64,000 bases of DNA from Rhizobium sp. Leaf453 (GTDB lineage: Bacteria; Pseudomonadota; Alphaproteobacteria; Rhizobiales; Rhizobiaceae): the NCBI RefSeq assembly GCF_001425605.1, contig NZ_LMRG01000012.1, positions 519,518 through 583,517 on the forward strand, given 5' to 3'. Made by a program: the position numbers and the translations under genes. Every line of letters begins with the position of its first letter. The stretch's first letter is position 1. The notes below the pieces were generated by a model. The model did no database searches. It was not told the origin of the DNA and saw nothing but the letters and a program-made list of their open reading frames with translations. Below are positions 54,092-63,334 of the stretch, piece after piece.

Positions 54092-54410
54092 GGAACTGTC
54101 GTTTCCCCGCTACATCTGTTTTCGTTGTCTTGGTTTAGAGCAAGATTGGTGCAATTTGAAGCGCTGGGATGACGTTCCCGGTTCTTCGCACGTGTTGTTG
54201 TCTTGCCGTGACCAAGGTTAATTTCCGCCGTCGCATACATGATGGGCGCAGCAACAGCCAGTGATAATTGGTTTTTGCCCCAGGAATCGGACCGTTTTTC
54301 ATGGCTTGGCCGCCCGAACCGGCTGCTTACTATTGAAAGCATTCCCAGCTAAAGTTATATCGGCACTGGAAAACTGTTCTGCAATAGCTTGAAAGCATGG
54401 ATCCGTCCGC
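54092..54410. other. fabA-irr divergent control region
   Basis: These 319 bp contain no gene. The left half should carry the fabA promoter and the right, AT-richer half the irr promoter (AAAGTTATATCGGC near 54350). I looked for an ICE box and for a clear palindrome and found neither, so control of irr by iron through this region is not supported by sequence. Confidence 0.5.
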
Positions 54411-54830
54411 ATGACGACAGCCATCGAGATTCGTTCAGAAGAACGCTTGCGCCGCTCCGGCCTTCGGCCGACGCGGCAGCGTATGGCGCTCGCCGACCTG
54501 ATCTTCGCCAAGGGCGACCGCCATCTGACCGTGGAAGAACTGCACGAGGAAGCTGTCTCGGCCGGTGTCCCGGTCTCGCTTGCAACGGTCTACAATACGC
54601 TGCACCAGTTCACCGAAGCCGGAATGATCCGGGTTCTGGCTGTCGAAAGTGCCAAGACCTACTTCGATACGAACGTTTCCGATCATCATCACTTCTTCGT
54701 CGAAGGCCACAACGAAGTCCTCGATATTCCGATCAACAGCATCACGATCGGTAATCTGCCGGAACCACCGGACGGCATGGAAATCTCCCATGTCGATGTG
54801 GTAATCCGTCTGCGTCAGAAGCGGGACTGA
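54411..54830 (+). CDS. irr: Iron response regulator Irr (Fur family)
   Basis: A 139-residue Fur-family protein. The winged helix (RRSGLRPTRQRMALADLIF... VEELHEEAVSAGVPVSLATVYNTLHQFTEAG) is followed by the heme/metal-binding HHH motif (SDHHHFFVEGH, His92-94). The N-terminus lacks the GCPWD heme regulatory motif of Bradyrhizobium Irr, as in other Rhizobiaceae. Irr binds ICE boxes under low iron and represses or activates iron genes; mbfA in this window has such a site. It is divergent from fabA. Confidence 0.94.
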   Translation: MTTAIEIRSEERLRRSGLRPTRQRMALADLIFAKGDRHLTVEELHEEAVSAGVPVSLATVYNTLHQFTEAGMIRVLAVESAKTYFDTNVSDHHHFFVEGHNEVLDIPINSITIGNLPEPPDGMEISHVDVVIRLRQKRD

Positions 54831-54845
54831 CGCTTCTTTTTCCCA

Positions 54846-55481
54846 TTACATCACATCGTTGGGGTCACGGCCGGGGCGCGGATCGCCCGTCGGCAGCGTC
54901 CAGCCATATTTCAGCGCGCCGCCGCGCACGGCAAAGGCCGTCACGACGCCAAGGCTCGAAGCGATGAGCAGGGGGGCGCCGAAAGAGGTTGCTGCCGTGA
55001 AAACGCCGGCGCCGGCCAAGGCGGCTGTTACATAGATTTCCGGCCGTAGCAGTACCGATGGTTCGCCGGCGAGGATATCGCGCAGGATTCCGCCGAAGGT
55101 TGCTGTCAGCATGCCGGTGACCAGCGCCACGATCGGTGAGCCGGTTGCGGCAAGTCCCTTGGCAGCGCCCATGACGCTGTATGCAGAGAGCCCAACGGCA
55201 TCCAGCCAGACCAGGAATTTGTAGCGCGATTCCATCAGATGGGCAGAGAAGAAGACGAGAAGGCCGGCGCAGCCGCAGACGACCAGATAGATCGGGTTGA
55301 CCACCCAGAAGACAGGTGTTGCGCCAAGGATGACATCGCGCAGGGTACCGCCTCCAATGCCGGTGACGGAGGCGAGGAAGATATAACCGATGATGTCGAG
55401 CTGCTTACGTGAGGCGGACAAGGCACCGGTGGCCGCGAAGACTGCCACCCCGGCATAATCGAGAATTTCCAGGATCGGCAT
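54846..55481 (-). CDS. TRIC family cation channel (UPF0126)
   Basis: A 211-residue protein with seven predicted helices in two inverted UPF0126 repeats. Both repeats carry the family word: GTLRDVILGATPVFWV at about residues 43-58 and GGILRDILAGEPSVLLRPEIYVTAA at about residues 128-152. Bacterial TRIC homologues form trimeric cation channels in the inner membrane. The start at 55481 gives MPILEILDYAGVAVFAATGAL. It converges with irr. Confidence 0.87.
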   Translation of the reverse strand: MPILEILDYAGVAVFAATGALSASRKQLDIIGYIFLASVTGIGGGTLRDVILGATPVFWVVNPIYLVVCGCAGLLVFFSAHLMESRYKFLVWLDAVGLSAYSVMGAAKGLAATGSPIVALVTGMLTATFGGILRDILAGEPSVLLRPEIYVTAALAGAGVFTAATSFGAPLLIASSLGVVTAFAVRGGALKYGWTLPTGDPRPGRDPNDVM

Positions 55482-55553
55482 GTTGTCCCCTCCGCCAGAG
55501 ACCTGAGAAGGATCATACACGTGCCGCCGCGTCAACGGTGCGGGTGAGGACGG

Positions 55554-56342
55554 CTATCGCGGAAACAGCGCGTGCGTCCGGCCGCTGATGTAATAGGTAG
55601 TCAGCCCGGCCCATTCGCGAAGCGCCGTGGTGGTCAGTTGCGCATTCAGCGACGGCTGGCTGAAATCCAGGCCAAGAGCCAGCTTGCCGCTGGTGCGGTA
55701 ATCCACCGGCCAAGGGGTCACAGTAATTCCGAGTTTGCGGAACAGACCGACGGATCGCGGCATGTGGAAGGCGGATGTGACGAGAGCACAGTCGGAAAGT
55801 CCGTTCGCCTCGAGCAACTGCTTCGTATTGGTGGCGTTTTCGAATGTCGTGCGCGATTGATCCTCGCGGATCAGCCGATCCGGTGCAATGCCGAATGTCG
55901 AGAAGAAGACGGCCGAGCTTTGCGCGTCTCCATCATATCGACCGCTGAAAGAGCCATCGCCGCCGGATACGAGGAGGCGGGCCGCCGGATAGGCCTGCGC
56001 GAGTTTCAGTCCTTCGACGAACCTGTCGGCCGCCTGGTTGAATTCGATGCCGCCGCGCGATGCGATGACTTCGTTTTCGAAGGCGCCACCGAGGATGATG
56101 ATGCAGGAGAGATCGGCGGGCAGGCTTGCCGGCCTCGCAATGCGATTTTCCAGACCCTGGAGCATGACCGCGCCGGTACTGGTGAAGAGGGTGAAGAAGA
56201 ACAGGGTGACAGCGAGCCCGGAGAGGAAGCCATAGACCCGCTGAAAGCCCGAGGCACCGAAGATGAAGCTGACAATCAGAAGGATGAAGATCAGGGAAAG
56301 CGGCTGGGCCAATAGCCAGAACAGTTTTGACGCGAGAAACAT
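55554..56342 (-). CDS. YdcF/ElyC (DUF218) family membrane protein
   Basis: A 262-residue protein with two N-terminal helices (residues about 4-30 and 37-60) and a periplasmic DUF218 domain: CIIILGGAFENEV, ARLLVSGGDGSFSGRYDGDAQSSAVFFSTFGI, DQSRTTFENATNTKQLL and ALVTSAFHMPRSVGLFRKLGI. The family (SanA/ElyC/YdcF) is linked to envelope and polysaccharide metabolism. The specific activity is unknown. It lies near the polysaccharide genes but not in their operon. Confidence 0.86.
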   Translation of the reverse strand: MFLASKLFWLLAQPLSLIFILLIVSFIFGASGFQRVYGFLSGLAVTLFFFTLFTSTGAVMLQGLENRIARPASLPADLSCIIILGGAFENEVIASRGGIEFNQAADRFVEGLKLAQAYPAARLLVSGGDGSFSGRYDGDAQSSAVFFSTFGIAPDRLIREDQSRTTFENATNTKQLLEANGLSDCALVTSAFHMPRSVGLFRKLGITVTPWPVDYRTSGKLALGLDFSQPSLNAQLTTTALREWAGLTTYYISGRTHALFPR

Positions 56343-56488
56343 GTGGTCCTGTTATCGAATCGTCCAGCGGTGACTGCGGGATGGTGCGCGGCGACCGTAA
56401 CAGTCAAATGTGAAGGTGGCAAAGGGGCACCTGTCCTTCAGGGAACTGGCAGATGAAAGGCGCGCCGAAACCGCGCGCCTCTCTGGCG

Positions 56489-57676
56489 TCAGGCCGGCCG
56501 GCCGAGGTGTGGCTGGGTCTGAACTGCCGGCACCTTGCCGCGTCTGAGGTAGATGATCGCAGCCGCAATCAGGACGCCAATGGCGATGATGGCGATGGCG
56601 AGCACCGGCCTGTAGGCGATCCAGGCAATCGCCATTACCAGCGGCCCCAGCAGCAGGGTGAGGATGACGGCGATGACGGTGGTGCCGAAGCCGACGATCG
56701 AACCGACGAAGGGGATGACGTCGGCGATGATGCCGAGGATCGAGAGCAGCATCACGAAACCGATGAACATGCCGAACAGCCCGCCGAAGCGGATGAGCCA
56801 GGTGATCAACGTGTTTTCACTCTGCGCTGCGTCGAACATTTCCGCCGGGGTTTCACGACCGGCGCCGCTCAGGAGAATTTCGCGGCCGTTCGACGCCTTG
56901 TATGCGGTGATTGACGTGCCCTTTTGCGCGCCCACGAAGCTGGCCTCGGAGATATCGGCGCGGGTAAAGCTGATACGCAGGTCGCCGACCGCTGGGCTCT
57001 GACGGCTGTTGCCGACATAAAGCGTCGTTCCATCCGCCTTCACCGGCTTTGCGGTGCCGAGCGCCGATGCCACCCGTCCGGCGACATCCGGGGTGAGCTT
57101 GACCGGGCTGTCGGCGCCGAGATTGGCGACCGTCTCGCCATCGACCGTGAAAGCGCCGAGTGTTGCGGTTGCCACCGTGAAGCGATCCCCTTCAAGCGGC
57201 ATGTCGGGGTTCTGGTGCTGGTCCGGCTGCTTGAAATCGGAGGAATCCACGCGACGCGGCCGCCACTCCTTCTTGTAGGTGTAGGTCGTGACAGTTTCTT
57301 CGCCGCCGCCGAGCGTCTTCTTGGTCTCGCTGCTCGAATCCTCCACCCACTGATACATCTCGACCTTGCGGCTGAGCCCCGCCGCACCTTCGGCGACAAC
57401 GCCGAGTGCTGCATCCTCCGGCGTGCCGTCCGGTTTCACGGGTCCGGAAACATGGATGAGCTTGCCTTCATTGGCGGCGTCGATGCTGCCGCTATCGACG
57501 GAAACCACCAGGCCGGCGCCTTCGACCAGCGCACGATAGGTCTGCACGGAGCGGCCCTCGTTCCAGGACAGAAGCCAGATCATCCCAAGCACGAGCAGCG
57601 GGCCGATCACCAGGCCGACAAGGCCGCTTTTCAGTCGCGAAAACCACGATGTCGTTGTTGTTTCGGTAAAGCTCAT
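56489..57676 (-). CDS. TMEM43-like membrane protein
   Basis: A 395-residue protein. One helix near residues 20-38 (GLVGLVIGPLLVLGMIWLLSWNEGRSVQ) is followed by a large extracytoplasmic domain (about residues 40-285), and three or four helices near the C-terminus (ITWLIRFGGLFGMFIGFVMLLSILGIIADVIP... VLAIAIIAIGVLIAAAIIYL). NEGRSVQTYRALVEGAGLV is the hallmark of the TMEM43/LUMA family (PF07787). Bacterial members are of unknown function. It is monocistronic. Confidence 0.82.
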   Translation of the reverse strand: MSFTETTTTSWFSRLKSGLVGLVIGPLLVLGMIWLLSWNEGRSVQTYRALVEGAGLVVSVDSGSIDAANEGKLIHVSGPVKPDGTPEDAALGVVAEGAAGLSRKVEMYQWVEDSSSETKKTLGGGEETVTTYTYKKEWRPRRVDSSDFKQPDQHQNPDMPLEGDRFTVATATLGAFTVDGETVANLGADSPVKLTPDVAGRVASALGTAKPVKADGTTLYVGNSRQSPAVGDLRISFTRADISEASFVGAQKGTSITAYKASNGREILLSGAGRETPAEMFDAAQSENTLITWLIRFGGLFGMFIGFVMLLSILGIIADVIPFVGSIVGFGTTVIAVILTLLLGPLVMAIAWIAYRPVLAIAIIAIGVLIAAAIIYLRRGKVPAVQTQPHLGRPA

Positions 57677-57852
57677 GCCCCTCGTCCCTCTGCTGGTGCT
57701 TGCCGTCCTTGACGGTTGGTTCCGCACGCTTATTCGCCGATACAGGTGCTATCAGAAAATCAGCAAAATTAAATATACTCCTGCAGAGTTCGAGTGAACA
57801 CTCTTTGGGGGCTTTTTGCCTTTTCGCTCTTCGACGCGATATGTCCCGTCAA

Positions 57853-57882
57853 CGAAAACGGGGAAGCCGTTGGCTTCCCCGT
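57853..57882 (-). terminator. Terminator after the second BTLCP gene
   Basis: ACGGGGAAGCC (57858-57868) pairs with GGCTTCCCCGT (57872-57882), an 11-bp perfect stem with a 3-nt loop; on the minus strand TTTTCG follows. It lies 28 bp beyond the stop of the BTLCP gene. Confidence 0.82.
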
Positions 57883-57909
57883 CTAATATCTCAAATCTAA
57901 GCAGGCGGA

Positions 57910-58467
57910 TCAGCGCGACCAGCGGCTCGGGTTGGCGGATGCAACGCTGACGAAGCGATAGCCGGTCTGGTTGCGCTTGACGATGGTCTTGCGCAGGTTG
58001 TCGAGGGCAAACTCGCCGGCGGACGTCTTGACGAGCAGGATGGCGTGGCTTTCGCCGCGCGGCGTGCGAACGACGGCAACGCGCAGGGCGCTCGTCGGGA
58101 TGCCGGCCTTGATGAGGCGGCTGCGCTTGGTCATGACATAATCATCGCAATCGCCATAGAGCGGGTTGAGCGACCATACATCGACGCGCTCGTTCAGCGG
58201 ACGGATGCTGCGGTTGACCGCGCGGTTGACCGAGGCGAGCAGGTTGCGTGTCTTTGCGGTGTAGGCGACTTCCGACTTGGCGCTCTTGGTGCATTCTTCG
58301 ACATGATCGAGGCAATAGAGCGAAAATGCGATGGGCGCGACCTTGGTCTGGCCCTGAGCCTTGTAGGCGCCGCGCGCCGAGCCGAGATTGATGGCGTTTG
58401 CCGAAGAGATCGTGGTGGCGCCGAGAGCTGCGACGGTCGCAAGTGCGATGATGATTTTGTTAAACAT
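57910..58467 (-). CDS. Bacterial transglutaminase-like cysteine peptidase (BTLCP), second copy
   Basis: A 185-residue secreted protein. The signal peptide is residues 1-25 (NKIIIALATVAALGATTISSANA). The triad is Cys in YGDCDDYVMTKRSRL, His in GESHAILLVKT and Asp in FALDNLRKTIV, the same order and spacing as in the copy at 17929-18549. The two are clearly paralogous but diverged. It lies 0.3 kb from the polysaccharide genes. Its target is unknown. The ATG at 58467 gives the signal peptide; longer frames are not supported. Confidence 0.88.
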   Translation of the reverse strand: MFNKIIIALATVAALGATTISSANAINLGSARGAYKAQGQTKVAPIAFSLYCLDHVEECTKSAKSEVAYTAKTRNLLASVNRAVNRSIRPLNERVDVWSLNPLYGDCDDYVMTKRSRLIKAGIPTSALRVAVVRTPRGESHAILLVKTSAGEFALDNLRKTIVKRNQTGYRFVSVASANPSRWSR

Positions 58468-58703
58468 GATCCGTGTCCCTGTTTCTATGGCCTTCTGTCC
58501 AAGGCCTTTTTGTTGACCGAATTCATTTCGGATCAGGTTGGGAGCATCATGCTGCGAAGCGGAACACATCCGTTTCATCCACCTGTATCATCACGATACA
58601 CAGGGCGGTTTTCGAGCCGCTTAAATGGAAAGATACAATTTTACGCAATTCGCTTTTTTCTGCACTATCGCTTGTTGCGCAGTGCTTGCGCGGTTTCCGG
58701 GCA

Positions 58704-58730
58704 TAAAAAAAGGAGGCCGGGGCCTCCTTT
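58704..58730 (-). terminator. Terminator of the polysaccharide gene cluster
   Basis: AGGAGGCC (58711-58718) pairs with GGCCTCCT (58721-58728); on the minus strand seven T residues follow (TTTTTTTATGC). It lies 24 bp beyond the stop of the Wzz/BY-kinase gene. Confidence 0.88.
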
Positions 58731-58753
58731 TCCAAAATCGATTCCCGGTCCGG

Positions 58754-60904
58754 TCATTCGGTATAGTAGCCGGAATAGCTGTAATTGCCCGACATCTTGG
58801 CCCGATCCTGCTGATTGAGCAGCGTGACGATACCGGCATCGGGGTTCTTGTTTTCCTTGAGGGCCGCAACGGCACGCTTGGCGCTGGATTGGGGCGTGCT
58901 GGCCCATTTGATGACGAAGACGATCATGTCGGCGTGACGGGCTAGGTAAAGGCCGTCGACGACCGGCTCCACCGGCGGCGTATCGAGAATGACGTAATCG
59001 AAATGTTTGCGGGCGCTGGACAGGATGCGGCCCATCTTCTCGCTCATCACCAGTTCGTCGGTGGCGATGTCGCTACGGCGTCCACCCAGCAATACCGTCA
59101 GGTTCGACAGCGGGTCCCGCATGATCAGCGATGTCAGCGTTGCCGAACTGCGATCCTGACGGAGATAGTCGATGAAGTCGTGGTTGGGTTCCAGGTTGAG
59201 TTGCTTGTTCACGCTTGGCTTGCGCAGGTCGCAGTCGATCAGCAGCGTTCGCTTGCCGGTCAAGGCATAGGCGCGGGCAAGCGACAGCGCCATCGTCGAT
59301 TTGCCCTCGTTCGGCAGGGCCGAGGAAACCATGATGATGGCACCCTCGTCGGCGTCCTGGGACTTCACGCCGGTATGCTTGCGTTCCTGTTGGTCGAGTG
59401 TCAGCCGCAGCCGGCGCACGCTCTCGCTGAACAGGGACAGGGGAGCTGTCACCATGAGGTCGGCGAGACTGGATGTGGGGCTGGCAAGCTTGTGATGTTC
59501 GTCACCGGTCGCCTGGCGTGGCGCAATGGCCGATAGAGGAACCTTCAGAACCGCTTCGATCTGGTTTTCACTGACGAAGCCGCCGATGAAGTATTCCCGC
59601 AGGATCGCAAGACCGGTGCCGAAGCCAATCGCGAACAGCAGCGACATCCCGAGGATGACCTTGTTGTTGGGGAAGGATGGCGATGTCGGAACCAGTGCGG
59701 CGGAAACCACCCGGCTGTCGGGCAGCTGCAGCGAGGCTTGCGACTCCAGCTCGGTCTTGCGCGATAGAAGTGTCTGATATTGCTGGCGTGCGATTTCCGA
59801 CGACTTCTGCATGCTGAACATCTGGGCCAACACTTCCATGGGCAGATTGCTGTCCAATACAGTGCTGCGGATCTTCTTGCGGACATCGTCGGCTTGCTTC
59901 TGATAATTTTCGACAGCTTTCTGCAGATTGTCGACTTCCTGCGTCGCGGCGCTTGAGAGCGAATTATCGACCTTGGCCAGTTCTGCGCGCAGGTTGATCG
60001 ATTCTGGACTATCGGATGTCGTGGATGCAATGCGTTTGGCGAGGTCTTCGCGCTGGCTCTGCAATTCGGCGAGCGCTTGCGAGCCAAGTTCATTCACCAG
60101 GCTCGAAAAATCCTGCGACTGCAGAGAAGCTTGCAATGTCGTGATACGGCGAAGTTCCGATGTGCGATCATCGTTGATCTTGGACAGTTCGGCCTTCAGG
60201 TCGGTCAGGCCGACGGCGTTGGATTGTTTTTCGAGGCGCTCGATGTTCTCCGAAATGTAGGAATCGAAGTCGTTCTCGCTGGCGACCATGGCGGCATTGG
60301 CCGCTTCGACCTGCTTTTGGATGGTGTCGCGATTTGTCAGCGTCGATGCGACTTTCGCGTTGAGTTGTTCACTGATGTAGATTTCGCCGAGCGAGTTGGC
60401 GAGCGTCGCAGCCTTGACCGGATCGGTAGAGACCACGCCCACATTGATGACATAGGTCAGCCCTTCGCGGTTGACTCGAACGGCCGACTTGAACGCATCG
60501 AGGACGCGGGCAAGCGCTTCATCGCCAGTCGGTGCCGGCGGTAACGGTATGCGCAGCCAGGACAGGATCTTGTCCTTCAGGGACACCTTGATGCCAAATT
60601 CGCTGTCGGTAACCAGATTGTTCTCCCGAACAACGTTCAGAAGGACGCTGTCCGATTTCAATATGGCGACTTCGCTTTCAATTCGAGAATTGTCGGCATT
60701 CGGATTCGACATCCCGTTCACGGATGTCAGGAGATTCTTGACGCTCGTATCGACAAAGACGAGTGAATTGGCAGTATATCTTGGTGTCAGAGAGTAGGTG
60801 AATACAATAGTTAAAACTAATATTGTGGCTATAGTGGACAGGATCAACCAAAGCTGCCGGCGAATTAATCCAAGAATGCCTCGGAGGTCAATTTCTGCAT
60901 CCAT
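58754..60904 (-). CDS. Wzz-BY-kinase polysaccharide co-polymerase (ExoP-like)
   Basis: A 716-residue inner-membrane protein. A Wzz domain with the first helix (residues about 16-36, LWLILSTIATILVLTIVF) and a long periplasmic coiled coil (about 160-360) is followed by a second helix (VILGMSLLFAIGFGTGLAIL) and a cytoplasmic tyrosine kinase with SSALPNEGKSTMALSLA (Walker A), LLIDCDLRKPS (Walker A') and YVILDTPPV. The C-terminus is Tyr-rich (NYSYSGYYTE), the usual autophosphorylation cluster. It controls chain length and export of an exopolysaccharide, as ExoP does. Confidence 0.92.
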   Translation of the reverse strand: MDAEIDLRGILGLIRRQLWLILSTIATILVLTIVFTYSLTPRYTANSLVFVDTSVKNLLTSVNGMSNPNADNSRIESEVAILKSDSVLLNVVRENNLVTDSEFGIKVSLKDKILSWLRIPLPPAPTGDEALARVLDAFKSAVRVNREGLTYVINVGVVSTDPVKAATLANSLGEIYISEQLNAKVASTLTNRDTIQKQVEAANAAMVASENDFDSYISENIERLEKQSNAVGLTDLKAELSKINDDRTSELRRITTLQASLQSQDFSSLVNELGSQALAELQSQREDLAKRIASTTSDSPESINLRAELAKVDNSLSSAATQEVDNLQKAVENYQKQADDVRKKIRSTVLDSNLPMEVLAQMFSMQKSSEIARQQYQTLLSRKTELESQASLQLPDSRVVSAALVPTSPSFPNNKVILGMSLLFAIGFGTGLAILREYFIGGFVSENQIEAVLKVPLSAIAPRQATGDEHHKLASPTSSLADLMVTAPLSLFSESVRRLRLTLDQQERKHTGVKSQDADEGAIIMVSSALPNEGKSTMALSLARAYALTGKRTLLIDCDLRKPSVNKQLNLEPNHDFIDYLRQDRSSATLTSLIMRDPLSNLTVLLGGRRSDIATDELVMSEKMGRILSSARKHFDYVILDTPPVEPVVDGLYLARHADMIVFVIKWASTPQSSAKRAVAALKENKNPDAGIVTLLNQQDRAKMSGNYSYSGYYTE

Positions 60905-61037
60905 TAGTTTGTAACCATCATTGCACGACGTGTGTCGTTATTGTAAATATTTTATATAACTGATTGCTGCTGTGCAGCATGATGTCTCAAGTTCTACCAG
61001 ATTAACGCCACTCGGCAATTGCGAAATTCAAACATCA

Positions 61038-61814
61038 TTAACTGCATTGGATGATCTCTGGAGCATTGCGACCTGAAAGACGCACCGCCGACAGAACTCC
61101 GCTCATGAAAGCACCGGTGTCGAGGTTGATACGATCCGCTCCGATTTCGACATTGCTCACCGGCGTGTGTCCGTGAACTATAACGAAATCATTTGTAGCC
61201 ACACGTTTTTCGTCGGCACCGGGGCGTAGCCACAACAGGTCGGCATCGTCTTGCTCGGCAAGCCGAACGCCGTCGCGTATTCCAGCATGGACAAAACAAT
61301 ATCCGGGGACGCTCACAAGGGAAGGCAATGTCTCCAGGAAGGTCAGATGCTCATCGGGAAAACGCGCCAACAGGGCATTTTTCAGCGCATGCCTGTTGGA
61401 CGGAATCTTGTGAAGACCATAGGAATAGAGTGTTTCCAGACCTCCGAAATCCAGCCAGCGGTGATCGGCCGATGGATTGTGGAAGAAGTCGAGCATGACA
61501 TCTTCATGGTTTCCGGCAAGGCAGATGCGCTTGATGTCGGCACGCGGGCGGCTTGTCAGCCGGTCCATTACCGAGGCGGATTTCGGTCCCCGGTCGACAT
61601 AGTCACCGAGCATGATCAGCCACTTGGCTCCCTGCCGATTGCGGCTGTCTTCGAAAATGAGATCTTCCAGTCGCCCCAGCATGTCGTCACAACCGTGCAC
61701 GTCGCCGATGGCGTAGATGTGGTCGGGAGCTTCATCGAAAAACAGTTTCCGTCGTTGTGACGCGACGGCAGGCGCGCTTTTCCCGCGCAGGAAATTAAGA
61801 AACTCGCCGATCAT
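61038..61814 (-). CDS. PPP-type metallophosphoesterase (serine/threonine phosphatase-like)
   Basis: A 258-residue phosphatase with all metal motifs: GDVHG (37-41), GDYVDRG (70-76), GNHE (101-104) and a later IVHGHTPV. There is no signal peptide, so it is cytosolic. Its start overlaps the stop of the upstream Wzy-like gene by 4 nt (ATGA), coupling it to polysaccharide assembly. It may dephosphorylate a regulator or intermediate of the pathway; action on the BY-kinase would need testing because PPP enzymes usually act on Ser/Thr. Confidence 0.88.
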   Translation of the reverse strand: MIGEFLNFLRGKSAPAVASQRRKLFFDEAPDHIYAIGDVHGCDDMLGRLEDLIFEDSRNRQGAKWLIMLGDYVDRGPKSASVMDRLTSRPRADIKRICLAGNHEDVMLDFFHNPSADHRWLDFGGLETLYSYGLHKIPSNRHALKNALLARFPDEHLTFLETLPSLVSVPGYCFVHAGIRDGVRLAEQDDADLLWLRPGADEKRVATNDFVIVHGHTPVSNVEIGADRINLDTGAFMSGVLSAVRLSGRNAPEIIQCS

Positions 61815-63220
61815 GCTGCCCCCTTCTCGCCGGCGTTGACGAGTTCGAAACGTCTGGCCCAGGCCGCTCCAGCGATGACGACGAATGCGAAAGTCACAGC
61901 CTCGATTTCAAGGCTGAAATCCACGAGGGAATGGACTGCGCCGATCAATATGACACTAATCCCGGATCTGAGCAGCATCTCCTGCCCAGGCGCTTTCACA
62001 TAGGCCGCGCACAATTGAAACAGGATGATGGCGACCATGAGCATGGGGATCGTCCCGAAGATGACGCCATATTCCGCCCATAAGGCGAGATATGTGGAGT
62101 GCGCCCTGTCCCAGACGAGATCGAAGCTCACAGGAGCCTGATGGAACAGCGGATAGGCATATTCGAAACTGTTGCCGCCGAATCCGAGGAGGGGGCGCGT
62201 CTCGATCATTCCCAAGACCTGATGATACAGTTGCATCCGGATTTCGGATGCGTCGGCAACTTCTCCGACCCGTTCCACGAAGGCAGCGCCATAGCCGATC
62301 ATGCCCGTGCCCACGATCACGGGGATGAGCAGGAGAAAGATCCAGATGGCGGCCCTGTTCGTCCCGACTGTTCGTTTGGCCAGCACCAGCAGAATCGACG
62401 TGATCATGCCGCAGCAGGCGGCGAACAGGCCCATGCGGGAATTGGTTGCAATGAGCGTGATAACGAGAATGAGCCAGCCAAGACCGATTATGATGACGCC
62501 ACCCTTGCCGAGATAGCGCCCCAACACGGAATTATCACTCTTGCCAGGCAGGGTTTCAGTCAAGCGCTCGACCATCAGATTGATACCGAGGACGCTGCCG
62601 AAGGCGAGAAATGTCGCATAGGAGTTTCGGTTGGTGAAACCGCCTATGGCGGAGCCGAAATACTTCCATTTCGGGATACCGAGGATCGTATCGCCGAACT
62701 GCAGCAGAAACAGCAAGCCGACGACGGCATGGATGACGATGATCCAATACACCAGATTGATGAAGATGCGCGCGCGCTGCGGATTGCTGGTCACCTGCAG
62801 AACCAGAAAGAACAGCAGGCCATAGTTTGCCCAGCGCACAAGCGCGAGAATGGTGTCATGCGGTGTCAGGCTGATCGTGTTGAGGGTGATAGCGGTGGAC
62901 GGATCTGCGATCGAGAAAACAGCGGGTGCGAGACCGCCGACCGGCAGGGCCTGAATCGCCATATAGAAGCCAAGGCAGGTGAAAAGCCCGAACAGCACGA
63001 GCAGGTTGCGTGGAGCGATCCGGAACCGGGCCCCCGACAAAGCCATGCGGGCAAACAACACAGCCCCGCAGAACGATATCAGCATTGACCACAGCAGCCA
63101 GAGCGACGGCTTGGTGCTGCCGAAGGCGAAGGGCGACAGAAAAATCACTGACAGGATTGGCCACATCAACTGATTGTTCAGCCGAAAGCGATCCGAATGG
63201 TAGCGTGTGGTTTTTCTCAT
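61811..63220 (-). CDS. O-antigen ligase/Wzy-type polymerase family protein
   Basis: A 469-residue polytopic protein with about 12 helices. The large periplasmic loop near residues 320-390 holds VERVGEVADASEIRMQLYHQVLGMIETRPLLGFGGNSFEYAYPLF and WDRAHSTYLALWAEYGV, the typical Wzy_C features (R-x-Q-LY, G-x-G, and H-S-x-YL). It polymerises or ligates repeat units in the inner membrane. The ATG at 63220 is chosen (MRKTTRYHSD). It is followed by the phosphatase with a 4-nt overlap. Confidence 0.88.
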   Translation of the reverse strand: MRKTTRYHSDRFRLNNQLMWPILSVIFLSPFAFGSTKPSLWLLWSMLISFCGAVLFARMALSGARFRIAPRNLLVLFGLFTCLGFYMAIQALPVGGLAPAVFSIADPSTAITLNTISLTPHDTILALVRWANYGLLFFLVLQVTSNPQRARIFINLVYWIIVIHAVVGLLFLLQFGDTILGIPKWKYFGSAIGGFTNRNSYATFLAFGSVLGINLMVERLTETLPGKSDNSVLGRYLGKGGVIIIGLGWLILVITLIATNSRMGLFAACCGMITSILLVLAKRTVGTNRAAIWIFLLLIPVIVGTGMIGYGAAFVERVGEVADASEIRMQLYHQVLGMIETRPLLGFGGNSFEYAYPLFHQAPVSFDLVWDRAHSTYLALWAEYGVIFGTIPMLMVAIILFQLCAAYVKAPGQEMLLRSGISVILIGAVHSLVDFSLEIEAVTFAFVVIAGAAWARRFELVNAGEKGAA

Positions 63221-63334
63221 TGGCTCAAGCCTGCCGTCCTGGCATCGGAGAGAGATAGCTGCGCCATATCGCGGCTGCAAATTCAAGAGCAGGCGCGGCC
63301 TTCAGCGTCGAAACTGGTGGGCGAACAGACCGGG

